A stretch of DNA of 64,000 bases from Sulfitobacter sp. DSM 110093 (GTDB lineage: Bacteria > Pseudomonadota > Alphaproteobacteria > Rhodobacterales > Rhodobacteraceae), in assembly GCF_022788715.1 (NCBI RefSeq), contig NZ_CP085170.1, forward strand, positions 204,357 to 268,356. Direction: 5' to 3'. The position numbers and the translations under genes are program-made. The notes beneath the pieces were generated by a model. It searched no databases. It saw nothing but the letters and a program-made list of their open reading frames with translations, and had not been told where the DNA came from. Below, one piece after another: positions 8,026 to 16,677 of this stretch (its first letter is position 1; each line of letters opens with the position of its first letter).

Positions 8026-8727
8026 CTACCCTCCCGCCGCGGTGCGGCGCATCATGTTGGCCAGTCGCAACGCCGCAGTCGCAGCCCCATAGCCGTTGTC
8101 GATGTTCACCACCGTCACCCCCGGCGCACAGCTGGCGAGTATCGAATCGAGCGCGACCCTCCCGCCGCGGGCCACACCATAGCCCACGGAGGTCGGCACA
8201 CCAATGACCACCCCCGGCACAAGTCCGGCAACGACGGAAGGTAACGCAGCGTCCATCCCGGCGAAAACGATCACCACATCCATCTCGCGCAGCATTTCTT
8301 CCTGCGCGAGTAGACGCCAAAGCCCGGCCACGCCCACATCCGACACCTCGGTCGCGTCCATCCCGCCATAGGCTAACGTGCGCCTTGCCTCTGCCATCGG
8401 GGCGTAATCTGAAGTGCCCGCACTGACCAATCCAATGCGGGGGCTGCTGGCCAACGGGCCAATCTTTCCAAGAATGGCGGTGCGGGAGGCGGCGCAATAG
8501 TCGACCGATGCGCGCAACGCGTCTGGTAGCGCGGCAAACTGGGCGGCTGTCAGACGGGTCAGCAAAAGCCTACGGCCTTCCGCCTCTGCGTCGCCAATGA
8601 TCGCAGCAATCTGCTCCACCGCTTTATGCTCGCATAGCACCGCCTCTTCGATGCCGATGCGTCCGCCGCGCCCCCGATCAAAGGTTACGTCAGGATGCCC
8701 GTCAGGGCCGGTCTCATCGATGGACAA
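8026..8727 (-). CDS. larB: LarB, nickel-pincer nucleotide biosynthesis carboxylase/hydrolase
   Basis: Predicted 233 residues. LarB carboxylates and hydrolyses nicotinic acid adenine dinucleotide to pyridinium-3,5-biscarboxylic acid mononucleotide, the first step to the LarA cofactor. The C-terminal PurE-like domain is clear: VSAGTSDYAPMAEARRT, DVGVAGLWRLL, FAGMDAALPSVVAGL, GVPTSVGYG and NIDNGYGAATAA. No ATG fits the N-terminus. The best start is TTG at 8727, with AGAGGA 7 nt upstream, inside the 3' end of larE; GTG at 8733 is the alternative. It overlaps larE by 14 nt. Confidence 0.88.
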   Translation of the reverse strand: MSIDETGPDGHPDVTFDRGRGGRIGIEEAVLCEHKAVEQIAAIIGDAEAEGRRLLLTRLTAAQFAALPDALRASVDYCAASRTAILGKIGPLASSPRIGLVSAGTSDYAPMAEARRTLAYGGMDATEVSDVGVAGLWRLLAQEEMLREMDVVIVFAGMDAALPSVVAGLVPGVVIGVPTSVGYGVARGGRVALDSILASCAPGVTVVNIDNGYGAATAALRLANMMRRTAAGG

Positions 8728-9499
8728 ATGCACTTCCTCTTGAATAGGGCCGCAAATTGATCGCGCGCCCATCATCCGTGGCTTGACGAACCTGCGCAAG
8801 AATTGCGGCGCGTTCTTGGTCCGACAAACCCTCATGAACAAGCTGGTCAACCTCAACCACCCAGCCCTCGCGCAGCAGACGGCAACGCAGGGTGAAGTTC
8901 CCCAACATGCCGCGCAGCAACGTCTCAACCCGGTCGATTACGGCCAGTTCCTCAGGCTCCACCCGCAGCCCGGTCTCAATCCGGCTGGCAAGGCAGGGTG
9001 CTGCGGGCAGTTCGGCCAGTTCCCCCAGCCCAAGCTCCCGCGCCAGCGCGCGCACATCCGCCTTCGACATCTTCGCATCGACAAAAGGATGCAACACACC
9101 ATGCTCAGCCGCGGCTTGCAAGCCAGGACGGTAGTCCGACAGATCGTCGGTATTGGTACCTGCCGCCACCAACGGCCCCATACGGGCAAGCGTGCCGTAA
9201 AGGTTCGATTTACAAAAATAGCAGCGGTTGACCGGATTGGCACGATAGGACGGATCGGCAAATTCGCCCGCATCCACCAGTTCAAGCGCCACCCCATGCG
9301 CCGCCGCGAATTCCTTAACCCGAGCCGTCGCCGCAGAGGGTACCGCCGCCGAAACTGCATGGCAAAGCGTAACATCCGATGCACCCCGAACCACGGCCGC
9401 CGCCGCCGAGAGGGTCAGGCTGTCGATCCCCCCGCTCAGGGCAATTGTGAGAGACGCAGGCGCAGATAGCGCCTCACGAAGAGCAGCCGGAACAGTCAT
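8714..9499 (-). CDS. larE: LarE, sulfur transferase of nickel-pincer nucleotide synthesis
   Basis: 261 residues. The PP-loop ATPase motif SGGIDS at 22-27 activates the pyridinium carboxylates by adenylation before sulfur insertion. The protein has Cys93 and Cys96 (RCYFCKS) and Cys169 (APCLASR). That three-cysteine pattern is known from LarE proteins that hold a [4Fe-4S] cluster, in contrast to the single sacrificial cysteine of lactobacilli. TNTDDLSDYRPG is another family motif. The ATG overlaps the upstream GntR stop by 4 nt. No larC or larA is in the window. Confidence 0.9.
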   Translation of the reverse strand: MTVPAALREALSAPASLTIALSGGIDSLTLSAAAAVVRGASDVTLCHAVSAAVPSAATARVKEFAAAHGVALELVDAGEFADPSYRANPVNRCYFCKSNLYGTLARMGPLVAAGTNTDDLSDYRPGLQAAAEHGVLHPFVDAKMSKADVRALARELGLGELAELPAAPCLASRIETGLRVEPEELAVIDRVETLLRGMLGNFTLRCRLLREGWVVEVDQLVHEGLSDQERAAILAQVRQATDDGRAINLRPYSRGSAFVHR

Positions 9500-10251
9500 T
9501 CGCTCAACCCATCGTCGGTCTTGAGCTGCGCCAGCAAACGTGCGCTCGACATTTGTAGGTGGTCCCGCATCCGCTGGCGGGCGCTTTCGGCGTCACCTTG
9601 GACGATAGAGGCGGCGATGTCATAGTGTTCTTGTATTGCGCCACGGCTTTCGCCCCCGCGCTTCAGAGCTTGCAAACGCCCGGCCAACATCGTCTCGCGC
9701 AGGCTGGCGACGAGATAGTTAAAAAGGCTCAGGTAATAACTGTTCCCCGTTGCCTCGCAGACCGCGCGGTGAAAGGCGAGATCGGCACTGACCCCGGTCG
9801 CAACCGCAGGGCCGCCGATTTGGTTGCTTTGGTCGTAAGCAGCAGCAGCGCGCTGGATTTCCGCCCGCGCGTCGGGCGTTGCACGAGCAGCAGCGATGGC
9901 AGCAGCCTCAATCTCTAGCCCCATCCGCAGCTCTAAGATCTGCTCCAGCTTGCGCTGGCTTTCCATATCACGCTCTGGGATTGCGAAGCCTTGTCGGGGC
10001 CGATCGCTGGCCACAAAAGCACCGCGCCCTTGTCGACTGGAGAGCATTCCTTCGGCCTTCAGGCGCGACACGGCCTCGCGGATAACGGTGCGGCTGACAT
10101 CAAAATCGCTCGCCAAACTGGTTTCCGACGGCAGTACATCGCCAACGCTCCACACACCGTTGACCACATTATGCCGAAGCACCTCGGTCACCTGATCGCT
10201 CAGCGTGGCCCCATCGACAAGTGGCGTTGTCGCCTGAAGATTTCCCGTCAT
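9496..10251 (-). CDS. FadR-type GntR transcriptional regulator, first gene of the lar operon
   Basis: 251 residues. The winged helix spans about 37-82 (LPSETSLASDFDVSRTVIREAVSRLKAEGMLSSRQGRGAFV) and is followed by an FCD domain (ADLAFHRAVCEATGN). It probably responds to a 2-hydroxy- or 2-oxoacid and controls this operon and the divergent TAXI transporter, from which it is separated by a 256-bp AT-rich region. It is distinct in sequence from the GntR at 7306-8022. Confidence 0.9.
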   Translation of the reverse strand: MTGNLQATTPLVDGATLSDQVTEVLRHNVVNGVWSVGDVLPSETSLASDFDVSRTVIREAVSRLKAEGMLSSRQGRGAFVASDRPRQGFAIPERDMESQRKLEQILELRMGLEIEAAAIAAARATPDARAEIQRAAAAYDQSNQIGGPAVATGVSADLAFHRAVCEATGNSYYLSLFNYLVASLRETMLAGRLQALKRGGESRGAIQEHYDIAASIVQGDAESARQRMRDHLQMSSARLLAQLKTDDGLSE

Positions 10252-10349
10252 GATAACAACATCCTTTTGCCGAGCAGACTACCTGTATGACAAGTTCCCA
10301 ATATAAAGAGCAGATAGAACCAGATTCCCGATTACAAGCAGAATACAAC

Positions 10350-10368
10350 ATTACAAGTAAGATGTAAT
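10350..10368. promoter_or_regulatory. Candidate GntR operator ATTACA-N7-TGTAAT
   Basis: A 19-bp perfect inverted repeat (arms ATTACA and TGTAAT) lies in the AT-rich region between the divergent GntR/lar operon and the TAXI transporter. Half-site relatives ATTACAAG (10331-10338) and GACAAG occur just beside it. A TTGACA element at 10391-10396 is downstream, but I see no good -10 for it. Binding by the adjacent GntR is inferred. Confidence 0.45.
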
Positions 10369-10507
10369 ATCCGTTAATTTGTATTTTTAATTGACAGGCT
10401 GTTGATTCCCCCTCAGTCTGCGGACCTACGGCAAGAGGGTGTCAGGGGGGAGCCCGGAACCCATCCAGTTACTGCCGATACACAGTCAAAACTCGGGAGG
10501 AGTTTCA

Positions 10508-11467
10508 ATGTCACCAATCTTCAAATCGATAAGCCGCACAGCAGCGGCCACCGTCCTTTTCACCGTCGCAGGCGTTGCTGCACATGCGCAAAGCTTTGTC
10601 ATGGCAACTGGCCAGCAGGGCGGGTCGTGGTATCCCGTAGGCGGTGCGATCAAGGCGATCGTCGAGCGTGAAAACCCCGACATGGACATTACCGTGACAC
10701 CGGGTGCAGGCGTATCGAATGTGGTGGGCGTTGACGCAGGCCGCTTCGGCATCGCATTTGCCAACTCCATCTCGACCGTGGACAGCCTTTCGGGCAAAGA
10801 GCCTTTCCGCAAGGCGACGACCAATGTCTGCAACCTTGGTATCCTGTATCCGCAATATTTCCAGATCGTCGCGCTCGAAGATTCCGGCATCAAGACTGTC
10901 GCTGATATGAAGGGCAAGCGCCTGACCACACAACAGCTTGGCAACACCGGCGAGTTCCTGACGCGTGAGTTGTTGTCGACCGCCGATATGACCTTTGATG
11001 ACCTCGACAGCGTGGCAAACACCTCCTATTCCGATTCCGCTTCGCAGATGAAAGACGGTCAGGCCGATTTCTTCACACTGGGGTCTTCACTGCCTACAGG
11101 TTCGGTGATGGACCTCGCCTCTTCACGCAAGATCCGTTTGGTCGACGTGGACGAAGAAACCTTTGCCTACTTCAAAGACCAGAACGCCGCTTTCCAGCGT
11201 CGCGAAGTCAAAGCGGGCGCCTACCCCGGTTTTGATGAGGCCGTGCACGCTATCAGCTATGACACCCATATGGTCGCGCCCTGTGACTATGACGGTGAGA
11301 TCATCAAATCCGTGCTTGGCGCTATTGCCGACAACAACCAGAGCTTTGCCGCAATCAGCAAATCCATGGCGAACCTGACGGTTGAGGAAATGGCCACCGA
11401 CATCGGCGTGCCCTTCCACCCCGCAGCGAAAGAGTTCTACGCCGAGCGTGGTGTCTCAGGGATGTAA
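10508..11467 (+). CDS. TAXI-family TRAP transporter solute-binding protein
   Basis: 319 residues from the ATG at 10508, with GGGAGGAG just upstream. A Sec signal peptide ends near AHAQSF (about residue 27). The mature part begins FVMATGQQGGSWYPVGGAIKAI, the TAXI-type opening, and continues with the GAGVSNVVGVDAGRFGIAFANS pocket region. It is the periplasmic receptor for the fused permease downstream. The neighbouring TPP and FAD enzymes hint at a 2-oxo- or 2-hydroxyacid ligand, which is inference. Confidence 0.92.
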   Translation: MSPIFKSISRTAAATVLFTVAGVAAHAQSFVMATGQQGGSWYPVGGAIKAIVERENPDMDITVTPGAGVSNVVGVDAGRFGIAFANSISTVDSLSGKEPFRKATTNVCNLGILYPQYFQIVALEDSGIKTVADMKGKRLTTQQLGNTGEFLTRELLSTADMTFDDLDSVANTSYSDSASQMKDGQADFFTLGSSLPTGSVMDLASSRKIRLVDVDEETFAYFKDQNAAFQRREVKAGAYPGFDEAVHAISYDTHMVAPCDYDGEIIKSVLGAIADNNQSFAAISKSMANLTVEEMATDIGVPFHPAAKEFYAERGVSGM

Positions 11468-11491
11468 TTCCCTTCCGACACGAAACGGGTC

Positions 11492-11518
11492 GGCCGGAGC
11501 CATGCGCTTCGTCCGGCC
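11492..11518 (+). terminator. Attenuator-like hairpin between binding protein and permease genes
   Basis: GGCCGGA pairs with TCCGGCC across a 13-nt loop in the 132-nt gap after the binding-protein gene. Such hairpins often let the receptor gene be expressed above the permease. No T-run follows, so function is uncertain. Confidence 0.4.
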
Positions 11519-11599
11519 CACATCCATAAGGCCCCCGCCCCGCGCATTCCGCGCGCTGGCGCATCGAGGCCGCCTTCCACTCTAGACGCGAGAACTTCC

Positions 11600-13474
11600 A
11601 TGCAACTGTCGATCTTTCTGGACAAGATGCCCCTGATTACCCGTATAGCAAGGCTGATCTTGATCGGCATGGCTGCTTGGCATCTCTACGTCGCCTTCGT
11701 TGGCCCGCCCAACCCCTATATTATGCGAGGTGTGCACGTCGCCTTGGCGCTGCTGCTGATTTTCTTGACGGTGAACCGCAAGGGTCTGCGCAATGATGTG
11801 CCCAGTTGGTATGATGTGGTCATCGGGCTTATCGCGGCGGGTGCTGCGCTCTATCCTTCCTTTAACCTTAATTACATCACGCAGCGGTTTCTCTACGTCG
11901 ACCCGTTGATGCCGATGGATATCGTGGTGGGGATCACTCTTGTGGTTCTGCTGCTTGAGGCAACTCGACGGATGCTCGGGCCGATGCTGCCCATTACCGC
12001 GCTGTTGTTTCTGGCTTATGGCCTTATCTTTACCTCAACCCTGCCTTCTGTGGTTCTTGAGCAGTTGTTCATGACCCCCGAAGGCATCTTCGGCATCCCT
12101 ATCGCGGTTTCGGCGACCTATATGGTGCTTTTCATCCTCTTTGGCTCATTGGTCGAGCGGATGGGCGTCGGACAACTTTTCATGGATTTTGCCGTTGCGC
12201 TTACCGGGCGTCAGGTGGGCGGCCCGGCCAAAGTGGCCTGTGTGACCTCCGGCCTCTTCGGCTCGGTTTCCGGCTCTGCCGTGGCGAACGTAATGACCAC
12301 CGGCACGTTTTCTATCCCGCTGATGAAACGCATGGGGTTCAAGCCCGCCTTTTCTGGCGCGGTCGAAGCTGTTGCCTCGACAGGTGGTCAGATCATGCCG
12401 CCCGTGATGGGGGCTGCGGCCTTTGTTATGGCCGAATATCTCGGCGTGGGCTATCTGACCGTCGCGAAATATGCGCTGGCCCCAGCGATCCTGTTCTACG
12501 TCGCCCTTTTTGCCGCGGTCCACTTTGAGGCCAAGCGCAAAGGCATCGGCTCGGTCCCGAAAGAGGACCAAGTGCCGCTGAAGAAGGTTCTCACTGAGCG
12601 CGGCCATCTATTCTTGCCACTTCTGATCATCGTCGGCGTTCTGATGATGGGTTACTCGGCCCCCTACGCGGCGCTTTGTGGTATTGTGTCGGTTGTGCCT
12701 GTGGCGGCCCTGCGCAAGACGACGCGGCATTACGTTACCATCGACAACATTCTCGAAGCGCTTGAGGGCGGCGCGCGCAACGTGCTGGCGATTGCGGCGG
12801 CCTGTGCCTGTGCGGGCATCGTGGTGGGCGTGATCGACATCACCGGCCTTGGCCTAACCTTCTCTAACTTCGTGATCGAAGCGGCCCAAGACACACTGGT
12901 CATCGCGCTGTTCTTGTCGATGATCGCGGGCATCATCCTTGGTATGGGGATGCCGACAACACCTGCCTATATCGTGCAGGTTGCCCTGCTGGTTCCGGCG
13001 CTGGTGAAACTGGGCGTACAAGTCGAAGCGGCGCACCTCTTTGTGTTCTACTTCGCCATCCTGTCGGCGATCACACCCCCCGTCGCCATGGCGGTCTATG
13101 CGGCCAACACCCTGTCGCACGCCAAGATCGTCGAGGCGAGTTGGGCTGCGGTGAAACTCGGCGCCACCGGCTTTATCGTGCCCTTCATGTTCGTCTATGA
13201 ACCGGCGATCCTGATGCAGGGTTCGATCACGCAGATCACGCTGGTCCTGTTGCAGGCCACCATTGGCGTCATCCTGCTTGCCGCCGCCTTGCAGCGCTAC
13301 TACTTCGGCCGACTATCCAACGTGCTGTCGGTGGTGCTGTTCGGGGCCTCCTTGCTGCTGATCTATCCTGATCTGCGGCTCACCGCCTCGGGTTTGATCA
13401 TTGCGGGTGTTATTCTGGCCTTCCAAAAGTCTAGAAACCCCAATCCTGAAAGCCATCCGGCGACCCATACATAA
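11600..13474 (+). CDS. TRAP transporter permease, fused 4TM/12TM (TAXI type)
   Basis: 624 residues, nearly all hydrophobic helices, with the small (DctQ-like) and large (DctM-like) units in one chain. The large unit shows FGSVSGSAVANVMTTGTFSIPLMKRMGFKPAFSGAVEAVASTGGQIMPPVMGAAAF and GMGMPTTPAYI, both typical of TRAP permeases. It imports the ligand of the upstream TAXI protein using a sodium or proton gradient. The ATG at 11600 has only a weak CGAGA ribosome site. Confidence 0.93.
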   Translation: MQLSIFLDKMPLITRIARLILIGMAAWHLYVAFVGPPNPYIMRGVHVALALLLIFLTVNRKGLRNDVPSWYDVVIGLIAAGAALYPSFNLNYITQRFLYVDPLMPMDIVVGITLVVLLLEATRRMLGPMLPITALLFLAYGLIFTSTLPSVVLEQLFMTPEGIFGIPIAVSATYMVLFILFGSLVERMGVGQLFMDFAVALTGRQVGGPAKVACVTSGLFGSVSGSAVANVMTTGTFSIPLMKRMGFKPAFSGAVEAVASTGGQIMPPVMGAAAFVMAEYLGVGYLTVAKYALAPAILFYVALFAAVHFEAKRKGIGSVPKEDQVPLKKVLTERGHLFLPLLIIVGVLMMGYSAPYAALCGIVSVVPVAALRKTTRHYVTIDNILEALEGGARNVLAIAAACACAGIVVGVIDITGLGLTFSNFVIEAAQDTLVIALFLSMIAGIILGMGMPTTPAYIVQVALLVPALVKLGVQVEAAHLFVFYFAILSAITPPVAMAVYAANTLSHAKIVEASWAAVKLGATGFIVPFMFVYEPAILMQGSITQITLVLLQATIGVILLAAALQRYYFGRLSNVLSVVLFGASLLLIYPDLRLTASGLIIAGVILAFQKSRNPNPESHPATHT

Positions 13475-13505
13475 TCCTCTGAACGAACGAAACGGAGCCT
13501 TCTCC

Positions 13506-15212
13506 ATGCTGCAGAAAACTTCCCTCAAGGCGCGGACCGGCGGACAGGTCCTTGTGGATCAACTGCTGGTCCACGGTGCCGACACCGCCTATTGCGTGCC
13601 CGGCGAAAGCTACCTTGAGGTCCTGGATGCGCTGCATGACGTGCAGGACCGTTTCACCCTTATCAACGCGCGGCACGAGGCCGGGGCCGCCAACATGGCC
13701 GAAACCTATGGCAAGCTGACGGGCACTCCCGGCATCTGCATGGTCACCCGCGGCCCCGGAGCCTGCCACGCGGCCATCGGCGTGCATATCGCGCAACAAG
13801 ACAGCACGCCGATGATCCTGCTGGTCGGTCAAATCGCCCGCGACACGACCGACCGCGAGGCGTTTCAAGAAGTCGACTACCGCGCCATGTTCGGCCCCAT
13901 CGCCAAATGGGCAACGCAGATCGACGACCCGGCGCGGGTGCCGGAATATATGGCCCGCGCCTTCCGCGTGGCGACCTCGGGCCGCCCCGGCCCGGTGGTG
14001 ATCTCCCTGCCCGAGGACATGCTGACCGAGGTGGTTTCCGTCGCCGACGCGCGGCCCTATACGGCGACCCATGCAGGGCTGTCACCTGACAGTCTCGACA
14101 TGCTCAAAACCGAGATCGCGCAGGCCGAACGGCCCCTGCTGCTGCTTGGCGGCTCTGGCTGGTCGGATGAGAGTGCGGCGGCCATCACCCGCTTTGCCGA
14201 GGCCAACAAGATCCCCGTCACCACCTCTTTCCGGCGGCAAGACATCGTCAACAACCTCTCGCCCGTCTATGCAGGCGATTTCGGCACCTCTACCGCGCCC
14301 AGCCTCTATGCGCATCAACGCGATGCGGATCTGCTCGTGGTGATCGGCGCGCGTTTGGGGGAGATGACGACCAAGACCTACACCACCATGCAATCGCCCA
14401 ACCCCGACACCCGTCTGGTGCACCTATACCCCGACGCGGATGAGATCGGGCGCGTCTATTCGCCGGATCTGGGCATCGCGGCAGCACCTGTCTCTGTCGC
14501 TGCCGCATTGGACGGTGTCGATCTGGACCGCGCAGACGCATGGGGCGCATGGTGCGAGAAACTCCACGGCGATTATCTGACCGATACCGAAGCGCCCAAT
14601 GGCGGCGACTGGGATCTCGACATGGGGGTCGCCCTTGCGCAGCTGCGCGATGAGTTGCCTGATGATGTGGTGGTCACGCTCGACGCGGGCAACCACACCG
14701 GCTGGGCGCAACGCTTCCTGCGCTTTGGCCGTCCGGGGCGGATTGTCGGCTCGACCTGTGGTGCGATGGGCTATTCCGTGCCCGCCGCCGTCGCGGCCTC
14801 GATCGCAGAGCCCGAGCGGCTGACGCTCTCCTTCGTCGGCGATGGCGGCTTTATGATGAGCGGCAATGAATTGGCCACCGCCGCACAATATGGCGGGCGG
14901 CCCATCGTGCTGCTGTTCAACAATGGCATCTACGGCACCATCCGCATGCACCAAGAACGCGACCACCCCGAGCGGATTTCGGGCACCACGTTGCAGAACC
15001 AAGATTTCGTAAAAATGGCCGAGGGGCTCGGTGCCCATGCTGAACGGGTGACCAAGACCGAGGATTTCGCCGCCGCCTTCACCCGCGCCCGCGAGAGTGG
15101 CCGCCCGGCGCTGATCGAACTGGTCACCGACCCCGAGCAAATCTCGACCCGCACCACGATCAGCAAGTTGCGCGCGGCGGCGCAGAAAAAAGCCGAAGCC
15201 GACCAGCGTTAA
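13506..15212 (+). CDS. TPP-dependent enzyme of the acetolactate synthase / 2-oxoacid decarboxylase family
   Basis: 568 residues from the ATG at 13506. It has the three-domain TPP layout: an N-terminal domain with the catalytic Glu in NARHEAGAANMAETYG (about 57), a central domain, and a C-terminal TPP-Mg motif VGDGGFMMSGNELATA...NNGIYGTI (about 444-475). There is no acetolactate synthase regulatory-subunit gene beside it, so a catabolic decarboxylase or ligase role is likelier than branched-chain synthesis. It follows the TAXI permease by 31 nt and precedes the FAD dehydrogenase. Confidence 0.85.
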   Translation: MLQKTSLKARTGGQVLVDQLLVHGADTAYCVPGESYLEVLDALHDVQDRFTLINARHEAGAANMAETYGKLTGTPGICMVTRGPGACHAAIGVHIAQQDSTPMILLVGQIARDTTDREAFQEVDYRAMFGPIAKWATQIDDPARVPEYMARAFRVATSGRPGPVVISLPEDMLTEVVSVADARPYTATHAGLSPDSLDMLKTEIAQAERPLLLLGGSGWSDESAAAITRFAEANKIPVTTSFRRQDIVNNLSPVYAGDFGTSTAPSLYAHQRDADLLVVIGARLGEMTTKTYTTMQSPNPDTRLVHLYPDADEIGRVYSPDLGIAAAPVSVAAALDGVDLDRADAWGAWCEKLHGDYLTDTEAPNGGDWDLDMGVALAQLRDELPDDVVVTLDAGNHTGWAQRFLRFGRPGRIVGSTCGAMGYSVPAAVAASIAEPERLTLSFVGDGGFMMSGNELATAAQYGGRPIVLLFNNGIYGTIRMHQERDHPERISGTTLQNQDFVKMAEGLGAHAERVTKTEDFAAAFTRARESGRPALIELVTDPEQISTRTTISKLRAAAQKKAEADQR

Positions 15213-15224
15213 AGGATGACCCCG

Positions 15225-16673
15225 ATGACCACCCTTACCGCGCCGCGCCGCGCGCCCGAAACGGACGGGCGCGACAATAGCGCCTTGCTCGATGATCTGC
15301 GCCAAGCCATCGGTGCCGCCCATGTCGTGACCGACGCCAAGGATTTTGACGCGCGGCTGATCGAAGATCGCGGGCTCCGGCGCGGCACGGCGCTGGCCCT
15401 CATCCGCCCCGGCTCTACCGAAGAAGTCGCCGCCTGCATGCGTCTGTGCCATGCCGCACAAGTGCCGGTGACCCCGCAGGGCGGCAACACCGGTCTGGCT
15501 GGGGGCGGCGTGCCGGACGGCGGGATCATCCTCACGACTGACCGGCTGAACCGCATCCGGGGGGTCGATCCGACCAACGCCACCATGACAGTTGAGGCGG
15601 GCTGTATCCTCGCCAATATCCAAGCGGCGGCGGATGAGGTTGATGCGCTCTTCCCGCTGTCGCTCGCCTCCGAAGGGTCCTGCCAGATCGGCGGCAACCT
15701 TTCGACCAACGCGGGCGGCACGGCGGTGCTGCGCTATGGCAATACCCGCGATCTGGTTCTGGGTGTCGAAGTCGTGCTGCCCGATGGGCGTGTGTTACAC
15801 GACCTGAACGGGCTGCGGAAAAACAATACCGGCTTTGATCTCAAAAACCTCTTTATCGGGGCAGAAGGGACGTTGGGCATCATCACCGCCGCGGTAATCA
15901 AACTCCTTCCCAAACCCACCGCCCGCGCCACCGCGCTGGTGGCATGCACGGGGCCCGACCCGGCGCTGACGCTCTATTCAAGGATGCGCAGGCAGGCTGC
16001 CGATACACTCTCAACATTTGAATATATCGACCGGCTTGGCCTACAAATGGTGATCGACCACGCACCCGGCTGTAGCGATCCGATGGCCGAGGCGCATCCT
16101 GCCTATTGCCTGATCGAACTCACCGGCAATGGCGCACAGGCGGACCTTGATGCCCGGCTAGAGGGCGCATTGGAAGCGGCGTTCGAGGCGGAAGAAATCA
16201 TCGACGCGGTGATCGGCGCGTCGGAGGCGCAGAAAGACGCGCTTTGGGCGCTGCGGGAAAACCTGTCGGAGGCGCAAAAGCCCGAAGGTGCGTCGATTAA
16301 ACATGATGTATCAGTCCCGGTCTCCCGCGTGGCGGATTTCATCCGCGAGGCGACCCAAGCCTGCATGAACCACATGCCCGGCCTGCGCCCCTGCCCGTTC
16401 GGCCATTTCGGCGACGGCAACCTGCACTTCAACCTGTCGCGCCCCGTCGATATGGCCGATGCAGATTTCTTTTCAGAATACAGCACGTTCAACCGGATCG
16501 TGCATGATATCGTGCACCAGATGGGCGGCTCATTCTCGGCGGAACATGGCATTGGCACGTTCAAACGGGCCGAACTGCGCCGGTATAAGGATCCGGTCGC
16601 GCTGGAGTTGATGGAGCAGATCAAAGCCGTGCTCGACCCGGGCCATTTGATGAACCCAGGCAAGGTGCTTTGA
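15225..16673 (+). CDS. FAD-binding 2-hydroxyacid dehydrogenase, GlcD/D2HGDH-like
   Basis: 482 residues from ATG 15225, 7-8 nt after AAAGGA; the ATG at 15216 lies inside that ribosome site. The PCMH-type FAD domain shows PVTPQGGNTGLAGGGVPDGGI and CQIGGNLSTNAGGTAVLRYGN. The C-terminal FAD-oxidase domain has GHFGDGNLHFN (His ligands) and SAEHGIGTFKR. It oxidises a 2-hydroxyacid such as D-lactate, glycolate or D-2-hydroxyglutarate, passing electrons onward. It probably acts with the TPP enzyme on the imported acid. Confidence 0.9.
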   Translation: MTTLTAPRRAPETDGRDNSALLDDLRQAIGAAHVVTDAKDFDARLIEDRGLRRGTALALIRPGSTEEVAACMRLCHAAQVPVTPQGGNTGLAGGGVPDGGIILTTDRLNRIRGVDPTNATMTVEAGCILANIQAAADEVDALFPLSLASEGSCQIGGNLSTNAGGTAVLRYGNTRDLVLGVEVVLPDGRVLHDLNGLRKNNTGFDLKNLFIGAEGTLGIITAAVIKLLPKPTARATALVACTGPDPALTLYSRMRRQAADTLSTFEYIDRLGLQMVIDHAPGCSDPMAEAHPAYCLIELTGNGAQADLDARLEGALEAAFEAEEIIDAVIGASEAQKDALWALRENLSEAQKPEGASIKHDVSVPVSRVADFIREATQACMNHMPGLRPCPFGHFGDGNLHFNLSRPVDMADADFFSEYSTFNRIVHDIVHQMGGSFSAEHGIGTFKRAELRRYKDPVALELMEQIKAVLDPGHLMNPGKVL

Positions 16674-16677
16674 CGGC

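Noticed and set aside
7952-8497. Overlapping 181-codon frame antiphase to larB
   Set aside because: It is an Arg/Gly-rich shadow frame caused by high GC with no domain or ribosome site.
8026-8928. A 300-residue version of LarB starting at 8928
   Set aside because: The extra N-terminus lies wholly inside larE in another frame and does not look like LarB; a TTG with a good ribosome site at 8727 fits better.
13506-15212. Biosynthetic acetolactate synthase (IlvB)
   Set aside because: No ilvN-like regulatory gene follows, and the neighbours are a TAXI transporter and a GlcD-type dehydrogenase, so a catabolic TPP enzyme is more likely.
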